DNA from: Enterococcus dispar ATCC 51266
GTDB lineage: Bacteria; Bacillota; Bacilli; Lactobacillales; Enterococcaceae
Direction of reading: 5' to 3'
Assembly: GCF_000406945.1 (NCBI RefSeq)
Contig: NZ_KE136354.1
Coordinates: 799,707-863,706, forward strand
DNA: 64,000 nucleotides
Shown here piece after piece: positions 38,635-49,160 of this stretch. The translations under genes were made by a program, and so were the position numbers. Every line of letters begins with the position of its first letter. Position 1 is the stretch's first letter. Below the pieces are notes generated by a model. The model worked only from the letters and a program-made list of their open reading frames with translations. It had not been told where the DNA came from and made no database searches.

Positions 38635-39501
38635 ATGGAAGTTACTGGTTATACGCGTTTGGCAGGTTTAATCGCAAAACCCGCTCGCCATAGCATTTCG
38701 CCGTTAATGCATAATACAGCTTTTAAGGCAAATAACATCGATGCTGTGTATTTATCTTTTGAAGTAGAAAAAGAGCAATTACCTCAGTTTATAAAAGGTA
38801 TTTCAGCGTTTGGTATGATTGGCGTAAATGTTTCAATGCCCTATAAGCTGGCAGTCATTCCTTATCTGGATGAATTGAGTGAAGCGGCAACTTTAATTGG
38901 TGCTGTGAATACCATCGTTCCGCAAAAAGATGGGCGCTTAGTCGGACACAATACCGATGGCAGTGGTTTTATGCGCAGTTTGGTTGATAGTAATGTGGAG
39001 ATTATTGGAGAAGAGATTACAGTAATCGGTACAGGTGGTGCGGCCACGGCGATTTGTGTCCAAGCTGCTTTAGACGGGGTTCAAAAAATCAATGTCTTTA
39101 ACCGTCAAGGTGAGTTCTTTACTCAGAAACAGCAAAAAATTAATGAGATTGCCCAAAAATCACAGTGTACATTATCCTTAACAGATTTAGCCGATGGTAA
39201 AGCCTTAAATAAAGCGCTGGGAAATAGCAAACTGTTAGTAAATGCAACTGATGTTGGTATGAAACCAAATGAAGCTCAGACACCAATTCAGGATTTTAGT
39301 GCATTTCATGATGATTTAGCCGTATATGATGTGATTTATAATCCGCGGGAAACAAAACTGATTCAAATTGCTAAAGAAAAAGGATTAAAGACTGTCAATG
39401 GTTTAGGTATGTTGCTGTATCAGGGCACGTATGCTTTTGAATTATGGACAGGTAAAAAAATGCCATTAGAAATCGTTAAGCCACTCGTGGCTAACAGTTA
39501 A
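38635..39501 (+). CDS. aroE: Shikimate 5-dehydrogenase
   Basis: NADPH-dependent reduction of 3-dehydroshikimate to shikimate. The 288-residue protein has the substrate site KPARHSISPLMHN (Ser-x-Ser) and GVNVSMPYKLAVIPYLDE with the catalytic Lys, then NTDGSGF and the NADP-binding VIGTGGAATAICVQA. ATG 38635 follows AGGGAG; the GTG at 38626 would abut it. First gene of the eight-gene aromatic operon. Confidence 0.96.
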   Translation: MEVTGYTRLAGLIAKPARHSISPLMHNTAFKANNIDAVYLSFEVEKEQLPQFIKGISAFGMIGVNVSMPYKLAVIPYLDELSEAATLIGAVNTIVPQKDGRLVGHNTDGSGFMRSLVDSNVEIIGEEITVIGTGGAATAICVQAALDGVQKINVFNRQGEFFTQKQQKINEIAQKSQCTLSLTDLADGKALNKALGNSKLLVNATDVGMKPNEAQTPIQDFSAFHDDLAVYDVIYNPRETKLIQIAKEKGLKTVNGLGMLLYQGTYAFELWTGKKMPLEIVKPLVANS

Positions 39502-39517
39502 AAAGGAGAATATGAAA

Positions 39518-40543
39518 ATGATTGTAATTATGAAACCAGGTGCTACCAAAGAGCAAGTTGAATTAGTGGTCAAACGCATTCAAAAAGAAGGTCTAGATGT
39601 CAATATTGATCAAGGTACTGAACATATTGTCATCGGCTTAAAAGGTGACGTAAGAGGGATTCAAGATGTCCCGTTTAATACTTACGACGGGGTAGAAAAA
39701 ACACTAAAAATTTCGAATACTTACAAATTAACTTCACGGGAATTTCACCCTGGGGATACGGTCGTTGATGTGGATGGTGTCAAAGTTGGTAATGGTAATT
39801 TTGTAACAATGGCTGGTCCATGTTCTATTGAAGGTTTAGAACAAATTCGCGAATGTGCCAAAATTGCCAAAGCTGGTGGGGCACAAATTTTACGTGGAGG
39901 CGCATTTAAACCACGTACCTCCCCTTATGCTTTTCAAGGGCTAGAAGAAGAAGGTTTAAAATACATTCGGCAAGCAGCTGATGAATTTGATATGAAAGTC
40001 ATCACAGAAGTAATGGATGAAGGCCATATTGAAATGGTAGCAAAATACAGCGACATTTTGCAAATTGGTGCGCGAAATATGCAAAATTACAAATTATTAC
40101 AAGCCGTTGGTAAAACAGGCAAACCGATTGGCTTAAAACGAGGGATTGCCGGCACAATTGATGAATGGTTAAATGCAGCTGAATACATTGCTGTCCAAGA
40201 TAAGTCGCAAGTTATTTTCATTGAACGAGGGATTAGAACATACGAGACAGCAACCCGCAATACTTTTGACTTATCTGCTGTCCCCTTAATTAAGAAGTTA
40301 AGTCATTTTCCAATTATTGTTGATCCAAGCCACGGAACTGGCGTTTGGGATCTTGTTACGCCAATGGCGCGAGCAGGGGTTGCTGCTGGAGCTGACGGTA
40401 TGATTGTTGAGATTCATCCTGATCCCCAAAATGCCTGGTCTGATGGACAACAGTCATTAAATGAAGCAAATTACTTAAAAATGATGCAAGAAGTGGATAT
40501 CTTGACAGCTGCCATGAAGCAAATTAAAGAAATCGAGGGCTAA
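39518..40543 (+). CDS. aroF: 3-deoxy-7-phosphoheptulonate (DAHP) synthase, type I-beta
   Basis: First committed step of the shikimate pathway, from PEP and erythrose 4-phosphate. The 341-residue protein has an N-terminal ferredoxin-like regulatory domain ([20 protein letters not shown]) and the I-beta barrel with [35 protein letters not shown] and VDPSHGTG. In the related Thermotoga enzyme such a domain gives feedback inhibition by Tyr and Phe; here that is inferred. ATG 39518 is preferred over 39512 on spacing from AAAGGAG (39502-39508). Confidence 0.96.
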   Translation: MIVIMKPGATKEQVELVVKRIQKEGLDVNIDQGTEHIVIGLKGDVRGIQDVPFNTYDGVEKTLKISNTYKLTSREFHPGDTVVDVDGVKVGNGNFVTMAGPCSIEGLEQIRECAKIAKAGGAQILRGGAFKPRTSPYAFQGLEEEGLKYIRQAADEFDMKVITEVMDEGHIEMVAKYSDILQIGARNMQNYKLLQAVGKTGKPIGLKRGIAGTIDEWLNAAEYIAVQDKSQVIFIERGIRTYETATRNTFDLSAVPLIKKLSHFPIIVDPSHGTGVWDLVTPMARAGVAAGADGMIVEIHPDPQNAWSDGQQSLNEANYLKMMQEVDILTAAMKQIKEIEG

Positions 40544-40546
40544 CTC

Positions 40547-41611
40547 ATGCAAGTTAACTTAAAAGAACATTCCTACGAAATTCTGATTAAACGTGGCGCT
40601 TTAAAAGAGTTGGGGCGCTGGATTAATTCCTTATGGACGCCTCAAAAAATTGCCGTCATTACCGATACCAATGTGGCACCCCTTTATAGTCAAACTGTGA
40701 TGAAACAATTAACAGCTGCTGGACACGCACCGCATTTAGCGGTAGTGCCCGCAGGAGAAGCGAGTAAATCGTTGAAAACTGCAGCAGAATTATATGATTT
40801 TCTAGCAGAAGCAGGATTTACTCGCAGTGATGGTATTCTTGCACTAGGTGGGGGGGTAATTGGTGATCTAGCAGGATTTGTGGCTTCAACGTATATGCGG
40901 GGTATCCATTTTGTCCAAATTCCAACGACATTACTAGCGCAAGTAGATTCTAGCATCGGCGGCAAAACTGGAGTAAATACGAGTAAAGCAAAAAATCTGG
41001 TGGGAACTTTCAGTCAGCCTGCTGGCGTCTTAATCGATCCAAATGTTTTAGAGACATTAGAAATGCGACGGGTACGAGAAGGAATTGCCGAGATCATTAA
41101 ATCTGCGGCAATTGCAGATTTGCATTTATGGCAGCAATTAACCCAGTTAAAAGACGAAACAGATTTATTATATCACGCTGAAACAATTATCACTGCAGCT
41201 CTTGAAGTAAAGCGTCATGTCGTAGAAGAAGATGAATTTGATAATGGCATGCGTCTGATCTTAAACTTTGGGCATACCATTGGCCATGCCATTGAAAATA
41301 CGGCAGGATATGGGGTTGTTAGTCACGGAGAGGGTGTGGCTTTAGGAATGCTGAAAATTAATCAGGTCTCAGAAATAAAAGGTTTGACGCCTATGGGGAC
41401 CACAGCACAACTTAAAGAGATGATTATGAAATTTCATTTGCCAACAGAATTACCAAATTGGGATGAAAATGCCTTGTATCAAGCGATTACCCATGATAAA
41501 AAAGCACGAGGGACAAATTTGAAATTAATTTTATTAGCTGAAATTGGTCAAGCTAAAATTGTAGAAATCCCTTTAATAGAAATGAAAGATTATCTAAAGG
41601 AGGCGTTATAA
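40547..41611 (+). CDS. aroB: 3-dehydroquinate synthase
   Basis: Converts DAHP to 3-dehydroquinate with NAD+ and zinc. The 354-residue protein has the NAD-binding [18 protein letters not shown], the active-site [21 protein letters not shown] and the zinc ligands in [23 protein letters not shown] and [11 protein letters not shown]. It starts four bases after the aroF stop. The stop overlaps the aroC start by one base. Confidence 0.98.
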   Translation: MQVNLKEHSYEILIKRGALKELGRWINSLWTPQKIAVITDTNVAPLYSQTVMKQLTAAGHAPHLAVVPAGEASKSLKTAAELYDFLAEAGFTRSDGILALGGGVIGDLAGFVASTYMRGIHFVQIPTTLLAQVDSSIGGKTGVNTSKAKNLVGTFSQPAGVLIDPNVLETLEMRRVREGIAEIIKSAAIADLHLWQQLTQLKDETDLLYHAETIITAALEVKRHVVEEDEFDNGMRLILNFGHTIGHAIENTAGYGVVSHGEGVALGMLKINQVSEIKGLTPMGTTAQLKEMIMKFHLPTELPNWDENALYQAITHDKKARGTNLKLILLAEIGQAKIVEIPLIEMKDYLKEAL

Positions 41612-42777
41612 TGCGTTATTTAACAGCAGGAGAATCTCATGGCCCGGAACTAACGGCTATTATTGAAGGGCTACCAGCTGGTATGCCACTTTTAGCAGAA
41701 GATATTAATTTGGAATTGGCAAGACGGCAGGGCGGCTATGGACGAGGTGGTCGGATGAAAATTGAAAAAGATCAAGTACGGATTACCTCTGGTGTACGAC
41801 ATGGGAAAACATTGGGTTCACCTGTTACTTTGATTGTCGAAAATCGCGATTGGAAAAATTGGCAAACTGTTATGTCAGCCAAAGAAGTACCGGAAAAAGA
41901 GCAAAAATTACGACAAGTAACCCACCCAAGACCTGGTCATGCAGATCTAGTGGGAGGAATGAAATATCACCACGATGATTTACGAAATGTTTTGGAGCGT
42001 TCATCTGCCAGAGAAACTACAATGCGCGTAGCTATTGGAGCCATTGCCAAAAAATTATTAAAAGAATTAGAAATCGAAGTCGCAGGACATGTTACCGTTT
42101 TAGGTGGTATTAAAGCAGAAATTCCAGCAGAAATTAGTTTAGCGGAAGTAAAAAAACGTTCTGAAAAGTCTGAAGTGCGCGTGGTGGATGCAAGTGTTGA
42201 AACCCAAATGAAGCAACTGATAGATCAGACGAAAAAAAATGGCGATACTATCGGGGGCATTGTAGAGGTTTTAGTGGGAAATGTTCCAGCAGGACTGGGT
42301 AGTTATGTCCAATGGGATACAAAGCTAGATGCCAAATTAGCCCAAGCAATCGTTGGAATTAATGCTTTTAAAGGGGTAGAATTTGGCGTTGGTTTTGAAG
42401 CTGCTAATTTACCCGGCTCGAAAGTAATGGATGAAATTATTTGGACAAAAGAAGTCGGCTATCGGCGTAAAACCAATCATCTTGGTGGTTTTGAAGGTGG
42501 TATGACAAATGGTGAGACTATTATCGTCAAAGGGGTTATGAAACCAATTCCAACTTTATACAAGCCTTTAATGAGTGTCGACATTCAGACCAAAGAACCT
42601 TATAAGGCGAGTGTAGAACGCTCCGATAGCACGGCAGTTCCTGCGGCGAGTGTGGTTGCTGAAAATGTGGTGGCTACTGTTTTAGCAGAGGAAATTTTAG
42701 CCAAGTTTTCTAGTGATTCGTTTGAAGAGTTAAAAGAAGCTGTTATGAACTATCGCCAATATGTTAAAAACTTTTAG
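41611..42777 (+). CDS. aroC: Chorismate synthase
   Basis: Turns EPSP into chorismate using reduced FMN. The 388-residue protein has the family blocks [61 protein letters not shown] and [23 protein letters not shown] is upstream inside aroB. It is the branch-point enzyme feeding TyrA and PheA in the same operon. Confidence 0.98.
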   Translation: MRYLTAGESHGPELTAIIEGLPAGMPLLAEDINLELARRQGGYGRGGRMKIEKDQVRITSGVRHGKTLGSPVTLIVENRDWKNWQTVMSAKEVPEKEQKLRQVTHPRPGHADLVGGMKYHHDDLRNVLERSSARETTMRVAIGAIAKKLLKELEIEVAGHVTVLGGIKAEIPAEISLAEVKKRSEKSEVRVVDASVETQMKQLIDQTKKNGDTIGGIVEVLVGNVPAGLGSYVQWDTKLDAKLAQAIVGINAFKGVEFGVGFEAANLPGSKVMDEIIWTKEVGYRRKTNHLGGFEGGMTNGETIIVKGVMKPIPTLYKPLMSVDIQTKEPYKASVERSDSTAVPAASVVAENVVATVLAEEILAKFSSDSFEELKEAVMNYRQYVKNF

Positions 42778-42790
42778 GAGGTCTATTAAG

Positions 42791-43882
42791 ATGGAGCAAA
42801 AAGTTTTAATCGTTGGTTTAGGATTAATTGGTTCATCGCTTGCCTTAGCAATTAAAAAAGAGCACCCAAAAGTTATGATTACAGGTTTTGATTTACATGA
42901 AAAAACCTGTGAGATTGCTTTACAAAAAGGAGTTATTTCTGAGGTTGCGTGCAATTTTGCCCAGAGCGCAGCACTTGCAGATATCATCATTTTAGCGGTA
43001 CCGGTTTTTAAAACGATTGCTTATTTAGAAGAACTCGCACAACTTTCACTAAAAGAAAATGTGATTGTGACAGACGTTGCAAGCACCAAAGAGATGATTA
43101 TGCATACGGCTAAGACTTTACCCTTTGCATTTATTGGGGGTCATCCCATGGCAGGCTCGCATAAATCGGGAATAAAAGCAGCAGACAGCAACTTATTTGA
43201 AAACGCCTACTACATTATTACCAACCAAAAAGAATCCCAGAACAAAGTAGTACTTTTAGAGACGCTACTGGCAGGCACAAAAGCAAAATTTGTTGCACTT
43301 CATCCGACCGAGCATGACCAAATTACAGCCATGCTAAGTCATTTACCTCATATAATTGCTGCTGCATTGGTAACGCAAGGAGATCTTTTTAATCAAGACT
43401 ATCCGCGAGCAAAGCAATTAGCCGCAGGGGGATTCCGGGATATTACACGAATTGCTTCTTCTGATCCGGTGATGTGGACAGAAATTTTACTAAGTAATCA
43501 AAAAGCTATTTTACACCAGTTAGATAATTGGCAACTAGAGGTTAGTCATATCAAAGAATGGGTAGCAGCAGCGGACAAAAAAGCTATTTTCAATTTCTTT
43601 GACCAAGCCAAAGATAATCGTGATCGTTTACCTGTTCATAAAAACGGTGCAATCCCTGCCTTTTATGATCTTTACCTCGATATCCCCGATGAACCAGGTG
43701 TAATTGCTGAAGTAACCGGACTTTTAGGACGTCATCAAATCAACCTGATTAATCTGAAAATTCAGGAAACAAGAGAAGACATTAATGGCATTTTACAAAT
43801 TAGTTTTCGTAATGAAAATGATTTACAACGGGCACAAGGATGCCTTTTAGAAAATACAAATTATCCTATCCGCATAAAATAA
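42791..43882 (+). CDS. tyrA: Prephenate dehydrogenase with C-terminal ACT domain
   Basis: Oxidative decarboxylation of prephenate towards tyrosine. The 363-residue protein has the NAD-binding LIVGLGLIGSSLALAIKK and catalytic-region segments IGGHPMAGSHKSGIKAA and HDQITAMLSHLPH. A C-terminal ACT domain at about 293-361 (LDIPDEPGVIAEVTGLLGRHQINLINLKI) probably binds an aromatic amino acid for feedback. Start 42791 lies nine bases after AGGAGG, while the in-frame start at 42761 lies inside aroC. The chorismate mutase is not fused to it and is not encoded in this operon. Confidence 0.95.
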   Translation: MEQKVLIVGLGLIGSSLALAIKKEHPKVMITGFDLHEKTCEIALQKGVISEVACNFAQSAALADIIILAVPVFKTIAYLEELAQLSLKENVIVTDVASTKEMIMHTAKTLPFAFIGGHPMAGSHKSGIKAADSNLFENAYYIITNQKESQNKVVLLETLLAGTKAKFVALHPTEHDQITAMLSHLPHIIAAALVTQGDLFNQDYPRAKQLAAGGFRDITRIASSDPVMWTEILLSNQKAILHQLDNWQLEVSHIKEWVAAADKKAIFNFFDQAKDNRDRLPVHKNGAIPAFYDLYLDIPDEPGVIAEVTGLLGRHQINLINLKIQETREDINGILQISFRNENDLQRAQGCLLENTNYPIRIK

Positions 43883-43894
43883 AAGGAGGCCGCT

Positions 43895-45187
43895 ATGAAA
43901 TTATTACAAGCACCAAACGGCTTATATGGCAGTATTACTGTTCCTGCAGACAAATCAATTTCGCATCGCAGTATTATGTTTGGCGCCTTATCAATTGGTC
44001 AAACAACAATTAAAAATTTTTTACGCGCACAAGACTGTTTAAGTACATTAAATGCATTTAAAAAACTTGGTGTTCCCATTACAGATGATGGTACTACAAT
44101 TACAGTAACTGGTGTCGGTTTCAATGGTTTAACCAAAAGCCCGGCAGCAATTGATATTGGTAATTCTGGTACAACAATTCGCTTAATGATGGGCATTTTA
44201 GCAGGACAAAACTTTACTACAACCTTGTTTGGCGACGAATCACTTAATCGGCGGCCAATGGAGAGAGTAATGGCACCGTTACGCCAAATGGGAGCACACC
44301 TTACGGGTAAAGAGGATAGTGAATTTCCACCGATTACAATTCAAGGTACAAAAGAGCTAGTATCAATTGACTATCAAATGCCAGTAGCGAGTGCTCAAGT
44401 CAAATCGGCAATTATTTTTGCGGCTTTACAAGCAAAAGGTACGTCAACGATTATTGAAAAAGAGATTTCCCGTAATCATACCGAAGAAATGATTCGGCAA
44501 TTTGGTGGCAAAATTATGACAGACGGCCGAGAAATTAGACTAACAGGACCACAGACTTTGAGCGCTCAAAATGTTATAGTACCAGGCGATATCTCTTCTG
44601 CTGCATTCTTTTTAGTGGCTGCTGCAATTACGCCTGATAGTCAGTTATACCTTAAAAATGTGGGCATGAACCCCACCCGAACCGGAATTATTGATGTTTT
44701 AACCCAAATGGGGGCTAAATTAGCAGTAGAAAATATTGATGCAGAAAACCAAGCAGCTGATTTAAAAATTGAGACCACTAACCTTGAGGCAATTACGATT
44801 GAAGGGGAGATTATCCCCCGTTTAATTGATGAACTACCAATTATTGCTCTACTTGCCACCCAAGCGAATGGTCAAACAATTATCAAAAATGCTGAAGAGT
44901 TAAAAGTAAAAGAAACCAATCGAATCGATGCAACCGCTGAAGAATTACAAAAAATGGGTGCCGATATTATTCCCACTGCCGATGGCTTAATTATTAATGG
45001 ACCGACGCCGTTAAAAGGGGCTGAAGTCTCAAGTCGTGGCGATCATCGCATTGGCATGATGTTGCAAATCGCGGCTTTAATTGCCGAGGGCGTCACCACG
45101 CTGCAGTTTCCAGAAGCTATTAATATTTCCTACCCCAATTTTTTCAACGATGTTAAAAAAATCATAGCAGGTGAAAATAATGCGTAG
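43895..45187 (+). CDS. aroA: 5-enolpyruvylshikimate-3-phosphate synthase
   Basis: Joins PEP and shikimate 3-phosphate. The 430-residue protein keeps the active-site blocks [49 protein letters not shown] and KVKETNRI. Its glyphosate region reads GNSGTT, where class I enzymes have GNAGTA. This is consistent with the glyphosate-tolerant class II group common in Firmicutes, though tolerance is not proven. AAAGGAGG is upstream. The end overlaps aroK by eight bases. Confidence 0.97.
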   Translation: MKLLQAPNGLYGSITVPADKSISHRSIMFGALSIGQTTIKNFLRAQDCLSTLNAFKKLGVPITDDGTTITVTGVGFNGLTKSPAAIDIGNSGTTIRLMMGILAGQNFTTTLFGDESLNRRPMERVMAPLRQMGAHLTGKEDSEFPPITIQGTKELVSIDYQMPVASAQVKSAIIFAALQAKGTSTIIEKEISRNHTEEMIRQFGGKIMTDGREIRLTGPQTLSAQNVIVPGDISSAAFFLVAAAITPDSQLYLKNVGMNPTRTGIIDVLTQMGAKLAVENIDAENQAADLKIETTNLEAITIEGEIIPRLIDELPIIALLATQANGQTIIKNAEELKVKETNRIDATAEELQKMGADIIPTADGLIINGPTPLKGAEVSSRGDHRIGMMLQIAALIAEGVTTLQFPEAINISYPNFFNDVKKIIAGENNA

Positions 45188-45689
45188 TATTTTACTCATT
45201 GGTTTTATGGGCGCTGGAAAATCAACTATCGGTAACACTTTAGCTAAAAAATTAGGATATCCATTAATTGATTTGGATGATCTAATTACTGAAAAAATCG
45301 GGATGCCCATTAATACCTATTTTGACCAACACGGCGAAGCTGCTTTTCGCCAAGTAGAAACAGCTGTTTTGAAAGATAATTTGACGACAGATGCAATTGT
45401 TGCCACTGGGGGTGGTATTGTTGTAAATGAATTAAACCGTAATCTTTTAAAAAGTCATCCGCAAGTCATTTATTTACAAGCAGATTCTGAAACGTTAATT
45501 AGACGCATCAAAAATGATACTCAAAATGTTCGTCCTTTGGCTTCTGAAAAAAAGGAAGACACAATTATTTCATTATTAAACTCACGTTTGAAACATTATG
45601 AAGAAAGTGCAGCAATTATAATTGAAACTTCACAGCGTCCCCCTGATGAAATTGTAGCAGAAATTATAGAAAGGCTGGAAAAAGCATGA
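45180..45689 (+). CDS. aroK: Shikimate kinase
   Basis: Phosphorylates shikimate. The 169-residue P-loop kinase has Walker [12 protein letters not shown], the DLDDLI shikimate site, ATGGGIV and the lid RNRP-equivalent NVRPLAS. ATG 45180 is used with AGGTG eight bases upstream, within aroA. The stop overlaps pheA in ATGA. Confidence 0.95.
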   Translation: MRSILLIGFMGAGKSTIGNTLAKKLGYPLIDLDDLITEKIGMPINTYFDQHGEAAFRQVETAVLKDNLTTDAIVATGGGIVVNELNRNLLKSHPQVIYLQADSETLIRRIKNDTQNVRPLASEKKEDTIISLLNSRLKHYEESAAIIIETSQRPPDEIVAEIIERLEKA

Positions 45690-46510
45690 AGATTGGTTAT
45701 TTAGGTCCTGAAAGTTCTTTTTCTTACCATGCTGCCAAAAGACAATTTGATACAGCTGATCTAGTAGCATACGCTTCTATACCGGCCTGTTTACAGGCTG
45801 CATTGCAAGCAGAAGTGGATCTGGCAATTGTCCCCATTGAAAATTCTCTGGAAGGCTCTGTTCATGCTACAATCGATACTTTATCACAAAATCCAGAACT
45901 GCAAGTATTAGCCGAGGTCATCTTGCCGATAAAACAACAACTATTAGCAGTGAATCCAGCTGATTTTCAAAAAATTTATTCTCATCCACAAGCTTTGGCC
46001 CAGTCACAGAAATTCTTAGCAACGAATTATCCCCTGGCTGAGTTGATTCCTACCGCTTCAACTGCTGCCGCTTGTGAATACGTCGCTAAGCAACATGCCG
46101 ACCAAATTGCCGCAATTGCATCTTTTGAAGCAGCATCGGCCTATGGGCTAGAGATTGTCAGTAGTGACATTCAAGACAATGATTTCAATCAAACACGTTT
46201 TTGGATTGTGAGTCCAAAAAAAGTAATGGATTTTGGCTGTGCTGAAAAAATGTCATTAATTTTGACCTTACCTTCCAATCAAGCAGGAGCACTCCATCAA
46301 ATGTTGGCAGCCTTTGGTTGGCGCCAAATCAATTTAAGTAAAATTGAATCTCGGCCTCTTAAAACGAGTCTGGGAGAATACTTTTTCGTGGTCGACCTCT
46401 TATTAAATCGTCCGTCTGAATTAATTGAAAATGCAATTGAAGAAATCGAATTGTTAGGAGGAATGGTTGTCCGGTTAGGTGCCTATCCTGTGACAATTAC
46501 TAGCGACTAA
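45686..46510 (+). CDS. pheA: Prephenate dehydratase with ACT domain
   Basis: Converts prephenate to phenylpyruvate. The 274-residue protein opens with GYLGPESSFSYHAAK and has VPIENSLEGSVHATID and the catalytic Thr region DNDFNQTRFWIV. A C-terminal ACT domain at about 190-270 contains LTLPSNQAGALHQML and ESRPLKTSLGEYFF, the Phe-binding ESRP motif, so feedback by phenylalanine is likely. Last gene of the operon, followed by a terminator. Confidence 0.97.
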   Translation: MKIGYLGPESSFSYHAAKRQFDTADLVAYASIPACLQAALQAEVDLAIVPIENSLEGSVHATIDTLSQNPELQVLAEVILPIKQQLLAVNPADFQKIYSHPQALAQSQKFLATNYPLAELIPTASTAAACEYVAKQHADQIAAIASFEAASAYGLEIVSSDIQDNDFNQTRFWIVSPKKVMDFGCAEKMSLILTLPSNQAGALHQMLAAFGWRQINLSKIESRPLKTSLGEYFFVVDLLLNRPSELIENAIEEIELLGGMVVRLGAYPVTITSD

Positions 46511-46526
46511 CAAATTTGAAAGAAAT

Positions 46527-46566
46527 GCTATGAAATGATTAAATTTTTTCATAGCCTCTTTTTTTG
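46527..46566 (+). terminator. Intrinsic terminator of the aro operon
   Basis: GCTATGAAA (46527-46535) pairs with TTTCATAGC (46547-46555), followed by CTC and seven T's. Confidence 0.85.
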
Positions 46567-46621
46567 CCATCAAGTTGGGGTACACTTGAAGAGAAACGAT
46601 TTACTTTTGGAGGTAGCCAGT

Positions 46622-47842
46622 ATGAGTCGCATGGATCGCTATAAAAAAATTCATGAAGAAACAAGCAAAAAAGAAAGTGTCTTTGCCCGTAAACAAATAA
46701 ATGAAAAAGAAACTGCAGAAAATGAAACGGACAATGATAAAGACAATTACCCAAATAACAGGCCTGTGCCAGAATCTTATCAGGAGGAGGCTACTAGCAA
46801 AAAAGCACTTCCTAGTTTTGGCATTAAAAAAAATAAGTTCAAAACTAATCGTAGCTATAACAGTGGTGGCGGAAATGAAGGAAGTAATAGAAATAATCAG
46901 AAAAAAGCAGCCTCTTCTGCAAAAAAAACACAACCTAAAGCGCCTAAGAAAAAACGACCTATTATTCGGTTTATCATTGGCTTGCTTGTTTTTCTACTTA
47001 TCTATAGCGGAGGTGCTTTTGCGCTAGGCAAAATGGCGGCCTCTTCTGATAAAGAGATTCCCAAACAAGAGACCGAGAGCTTTAACGGTTTTACCTCAGC
47101 GGATGGTTCCAATAATATTTTGTTGCTAGGTAGTGACAGTCGTAAAGGAGAAACCGCGCGTGCAGACACCATTATGGTATTGCAATTAGATGGTCCGAGT
47201 AAAAAACCAAAATTGGTCTCCTTTATGCGGGATACATTAGTTGATATTCCTGGCGTAGGACAAAATAAGATTAATGCAGCTTATGCATATGGGGGCGCAG
47301 AATTGGTACGACAGACAATCGCACAAAATTTTGGTTTAGAATGTAAATATTATGCTGTGGTGGATTTCAAATCATTTGAAAAAGTAATCGATACCTTATT
47401 TCCCGGCGGAGTTGCGATTAACGCTGAAAAAGATATGAGTACCAACTTGGAAGTTCCGATTAAAAAAGGGCAACAAAATATGGATGGTTTGCATTTATTA
47501 CAGTATGCTCGTTTTCGGATGGACGAAGAAGGGGACTTTGGGCGTGTTAGACGCCAACAACAAGTGATGGATGCTATTTTTAGCCAAATGAAAAATCCAC
47601 TTGCGATTGCTAAGTTACCATATGCAGCCGGAAAAGTTTTAGGTTATACTGGAACAAACCTTAAAACCAGCTTCTTAGTGAAAAATAGTTTGCATATTTT
47701 AAAAGGGGCTAGTGGCATTGACCGCATGACAGTTCCTGCTAAAGATACATGGGAATATGGTAACACCGCAGAAGCAGGCAGTGTTTTAGTGGTGGATAAA
47801 GAAGCAAATAAAACAGCGCTAAATAATTTTTTAGCAAAATAA
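46622..47842 (+). CDS. psr: LytR-CpsA-Psr family wall polymer ligase (Psr-like)
   Basis: LCP enzymes move teichoic acid or polysaccharide precursors from lipid carriers to peptidoglycan outside the membrane. The 406-residue protein has a long charged cytoplasmic part (about 1-105), one membrane segment (about 110-131) and the LCP domain with NILLLGSDSRKGETARADTIM, SFMRDTLVDIPG and RFRMDEEGDFGRVRRQQQ, which hold the pyrophosphate-binding Arg and Asp residues. Start 46622 follows GGAGG; the longer frame from 46535 runs through the terminator. In Enterococcus the psr gene also follows pheA. Confidence 0.9.
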   Translation: MSRMDRYKKIHEETSKKESVFARKQINEKETAENETDNDKDNYPNNRPVPESYQEEATSKKALPSFGIKKNKFKTNRSYNSGGGNEGSNRNNQKKAASSAKKTQPKAPKKKRPIIRFIIGLLVFLLIYSGGAFALGKMAASSDKEIPKQETESFNGFTSADGSNNILLLGSDSRKGETARADTIMVLQLDGPSKKPKLVSFMRDTLVDIPGVGQNKINAAYAYGGAELVRQTIAQNFGLECKYYAVVDFKSFEKVIDTLFPGGVAINAEKDMSTNLEVPIKKGQQNMDGLHLLQYARFRMDEEGDFGRVRRQQQVMDAIFSQMKNPLAIAKLPYAAGKVLGYTGTNLKTSFLVKNSLHILKGASGIDRMTVPAKDTWEYGNTAEAGSVLVVDKEANKTALNNFLAK

Positions 47843-47885
47843 TTTTTTTGATCTAAGAAGAATATGTATATTAAATTTTGTCATT

Positions 47886-47922
47886 AAAAAAGGATTGGGA
47901 GACAATCCCCCATCCTTTTTTC
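47886..47922 (+). terminator. Intrinsic terminator after psr
   Basis: AAAAAAGGATTGGG (47886-47899) pairs with CCCCCATCCTTTTTT (47907-47921) around a short loop; A- and T-runs flank it. Confidence 0.85.
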
Positions 47923-48040
47923 CATTTTATTTTTAACGACTGCTTCTTTTCAAGTGAATCCAGCATAAACTATTTTCCTGTCTCTTAGTTTATGCTATAT
48001 TTGTAGAAGTAGTGAAATTTTCTTGAAACGAGGATTATAA

Positions 48041-48889
48041 ATGAAATTAGCAGTTGTAACAGATAGTTCTGCATTTCTACCTGAAACCATCAAAAATCAT
48101 TCAGATTTATATATTATTCCTGTCCCTGTCATTATTGACGGAAAAAGCTATAACGAAGGTGTTGATATTGAAGCTGATGAATATTACGATATGTTGAATA
48201 GTAGTAAAGAGTTTCCCACGACTTCTCAACCTGCATTAGGGGAAGTAATCGAGCTTTACGAGAATTTAGCCGCCAAAGGATATGATACGATTTTGAGTAT
48301 TCATTTATCTGGAGGGATTTCTGGATTTGTAGCAACTCTAAATACAATTAAAGATGAAATAGACGGTGTAAAAGTTATCCCCTATGATTCAAAAATTACC
48401 AGTATGCCAATGGGACATATGGTAGAAAGTGCTATCCAGATGAAGGATGCCGGTAAAACATTAGAAGAAATCATTCAACACTTAGATATGATTCGTGACA
48501 ATACTTATGCCTACTTAATCGTAGATGATTTAAACAATCTTGTTCGCGGTGGACGTTTAACCAATGGAGCGGCCTTAATTGGTGGTTTACTGAAAATCAA
48601 ACCTATTTTAACCTTTAATAATGGTAAAATTGAATTATTTGAAAAAATTCGTTCTAGTAAAAAAGCCTTTAATCGCGCGGAAGAAGTGATTGGCCAGCGA
48701 GATGAGGAGATTAAGCGACCTGTTAAATTGTATGTGATTCATGCCAATAATTTAGTGGTAGCACAAGAAGAAAAAGAAAAATTAGCAGCAAAGTATCCGA
48801 ATGCGGATATTGAAATTGGGTATTTTGGTCCTGTTATTGGTACCCATTTAGGAGAAAAAGCAATTGGAATTGCTATTTCCGCCCTGTAA
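48041..48889 (+). CDS. DegV family fatty-acid-binding protein
   Basis: A 282-residue DegV protein. Homologues (FakB) bind a fatty acid and present it to the kinase FakA for incorporation into phospholipid. The N-terminal VVTDSSAFLPE, the lipid-site loop TTSQPALGE, ILSIHLSGGISGF, and VDDLNNLVRGGRLTNGAALIGGLLKIKPIL are diagnostic. The C-terminal VIGTHLGEKAIGIA ends the family fold. Which fatty acid is bound cannot be told. No FakA gene is nearby. It is a single-gene unit. Confidence 0.93.
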   Translation: MKLAVVTDSSAFLPETIKNHSDLYIIPVPVIIDGKSYNEGVDIEADEYYDMLNSSKEFPTTSQPALGEVIELYENLAAKGYDTILSIHLSGGISGFVATLNTIKDEIDGVKVIPYDSKITSMPMGHMVESAIQMKDAGKTLEEIIQHLDMIRDNTYAYLIVDDLNNLVRGGRLTNGAALIGGLLKIKPILTFNNGKIELFEKIRSSKKAFNRAEEVIGQRDEEIKRPVKLYVIHANNLVVAQEEKEKLAAKYPNADIEIGYFGPVIGTHLGEKAIGIAISAL

Positions 48890-48908
48890 AAAAGCAAGCA
48901 GCTTCCAA

Positions 48909-48937
48909 AGAGTAGAAATTTTTCTACTCTTTTTTTA
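48909..48937 (+). terminator. Intrinsic terminator after degV
   Basis: AGAGTAGAAA (48909-48918) pairs with TTTCTACTCT (48921-48930), then six T's. Confidence 0.85.
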
Positions 48938-49058
48938 TTTTTCAATCAAGTCATATCTAGCCCAAGAGTAAAAGCTAACACGTCTGACAGTTTTTCCAAG
49001 AAATTGCGAGATTTTTTAGTAAGTTGGAATTCAAATAATTGGGTATAAGTCAAAATAA

Positions 49059-49087
49059 TTGGCAATTTATCCGACCTTTTTTATACT
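49059..49087 (+). promoter_or_regulatory. Promoter of the DUF6530-like / AAA-VWA operon
   Basis: TTGGCA at 49059-49064 and TATACT at 49082-49087 with a 17-base spacer. A short inverted repeat (TAGTATTTTACTA, just downstream near 49096-49110) overlaps the start region and could be an operator. That role is a guess. Confidence 0.65.
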
Positions 49088-49160
49088 TTAGTAGAGTAGT
49101 ATTTTACTAAATTACTGCGTGGCAATAATAGCCACGGAAAAAACTAGAGGAGTGAAGATA

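Noticed and set aside
46601-47027. Overlapping ORFs of about 110 residues on both strands at the start of psr.
   Set aside because: They arise from the Lys/Glu/Asn-rich coding sequence of psr read in other frames and have no ribosome sites.
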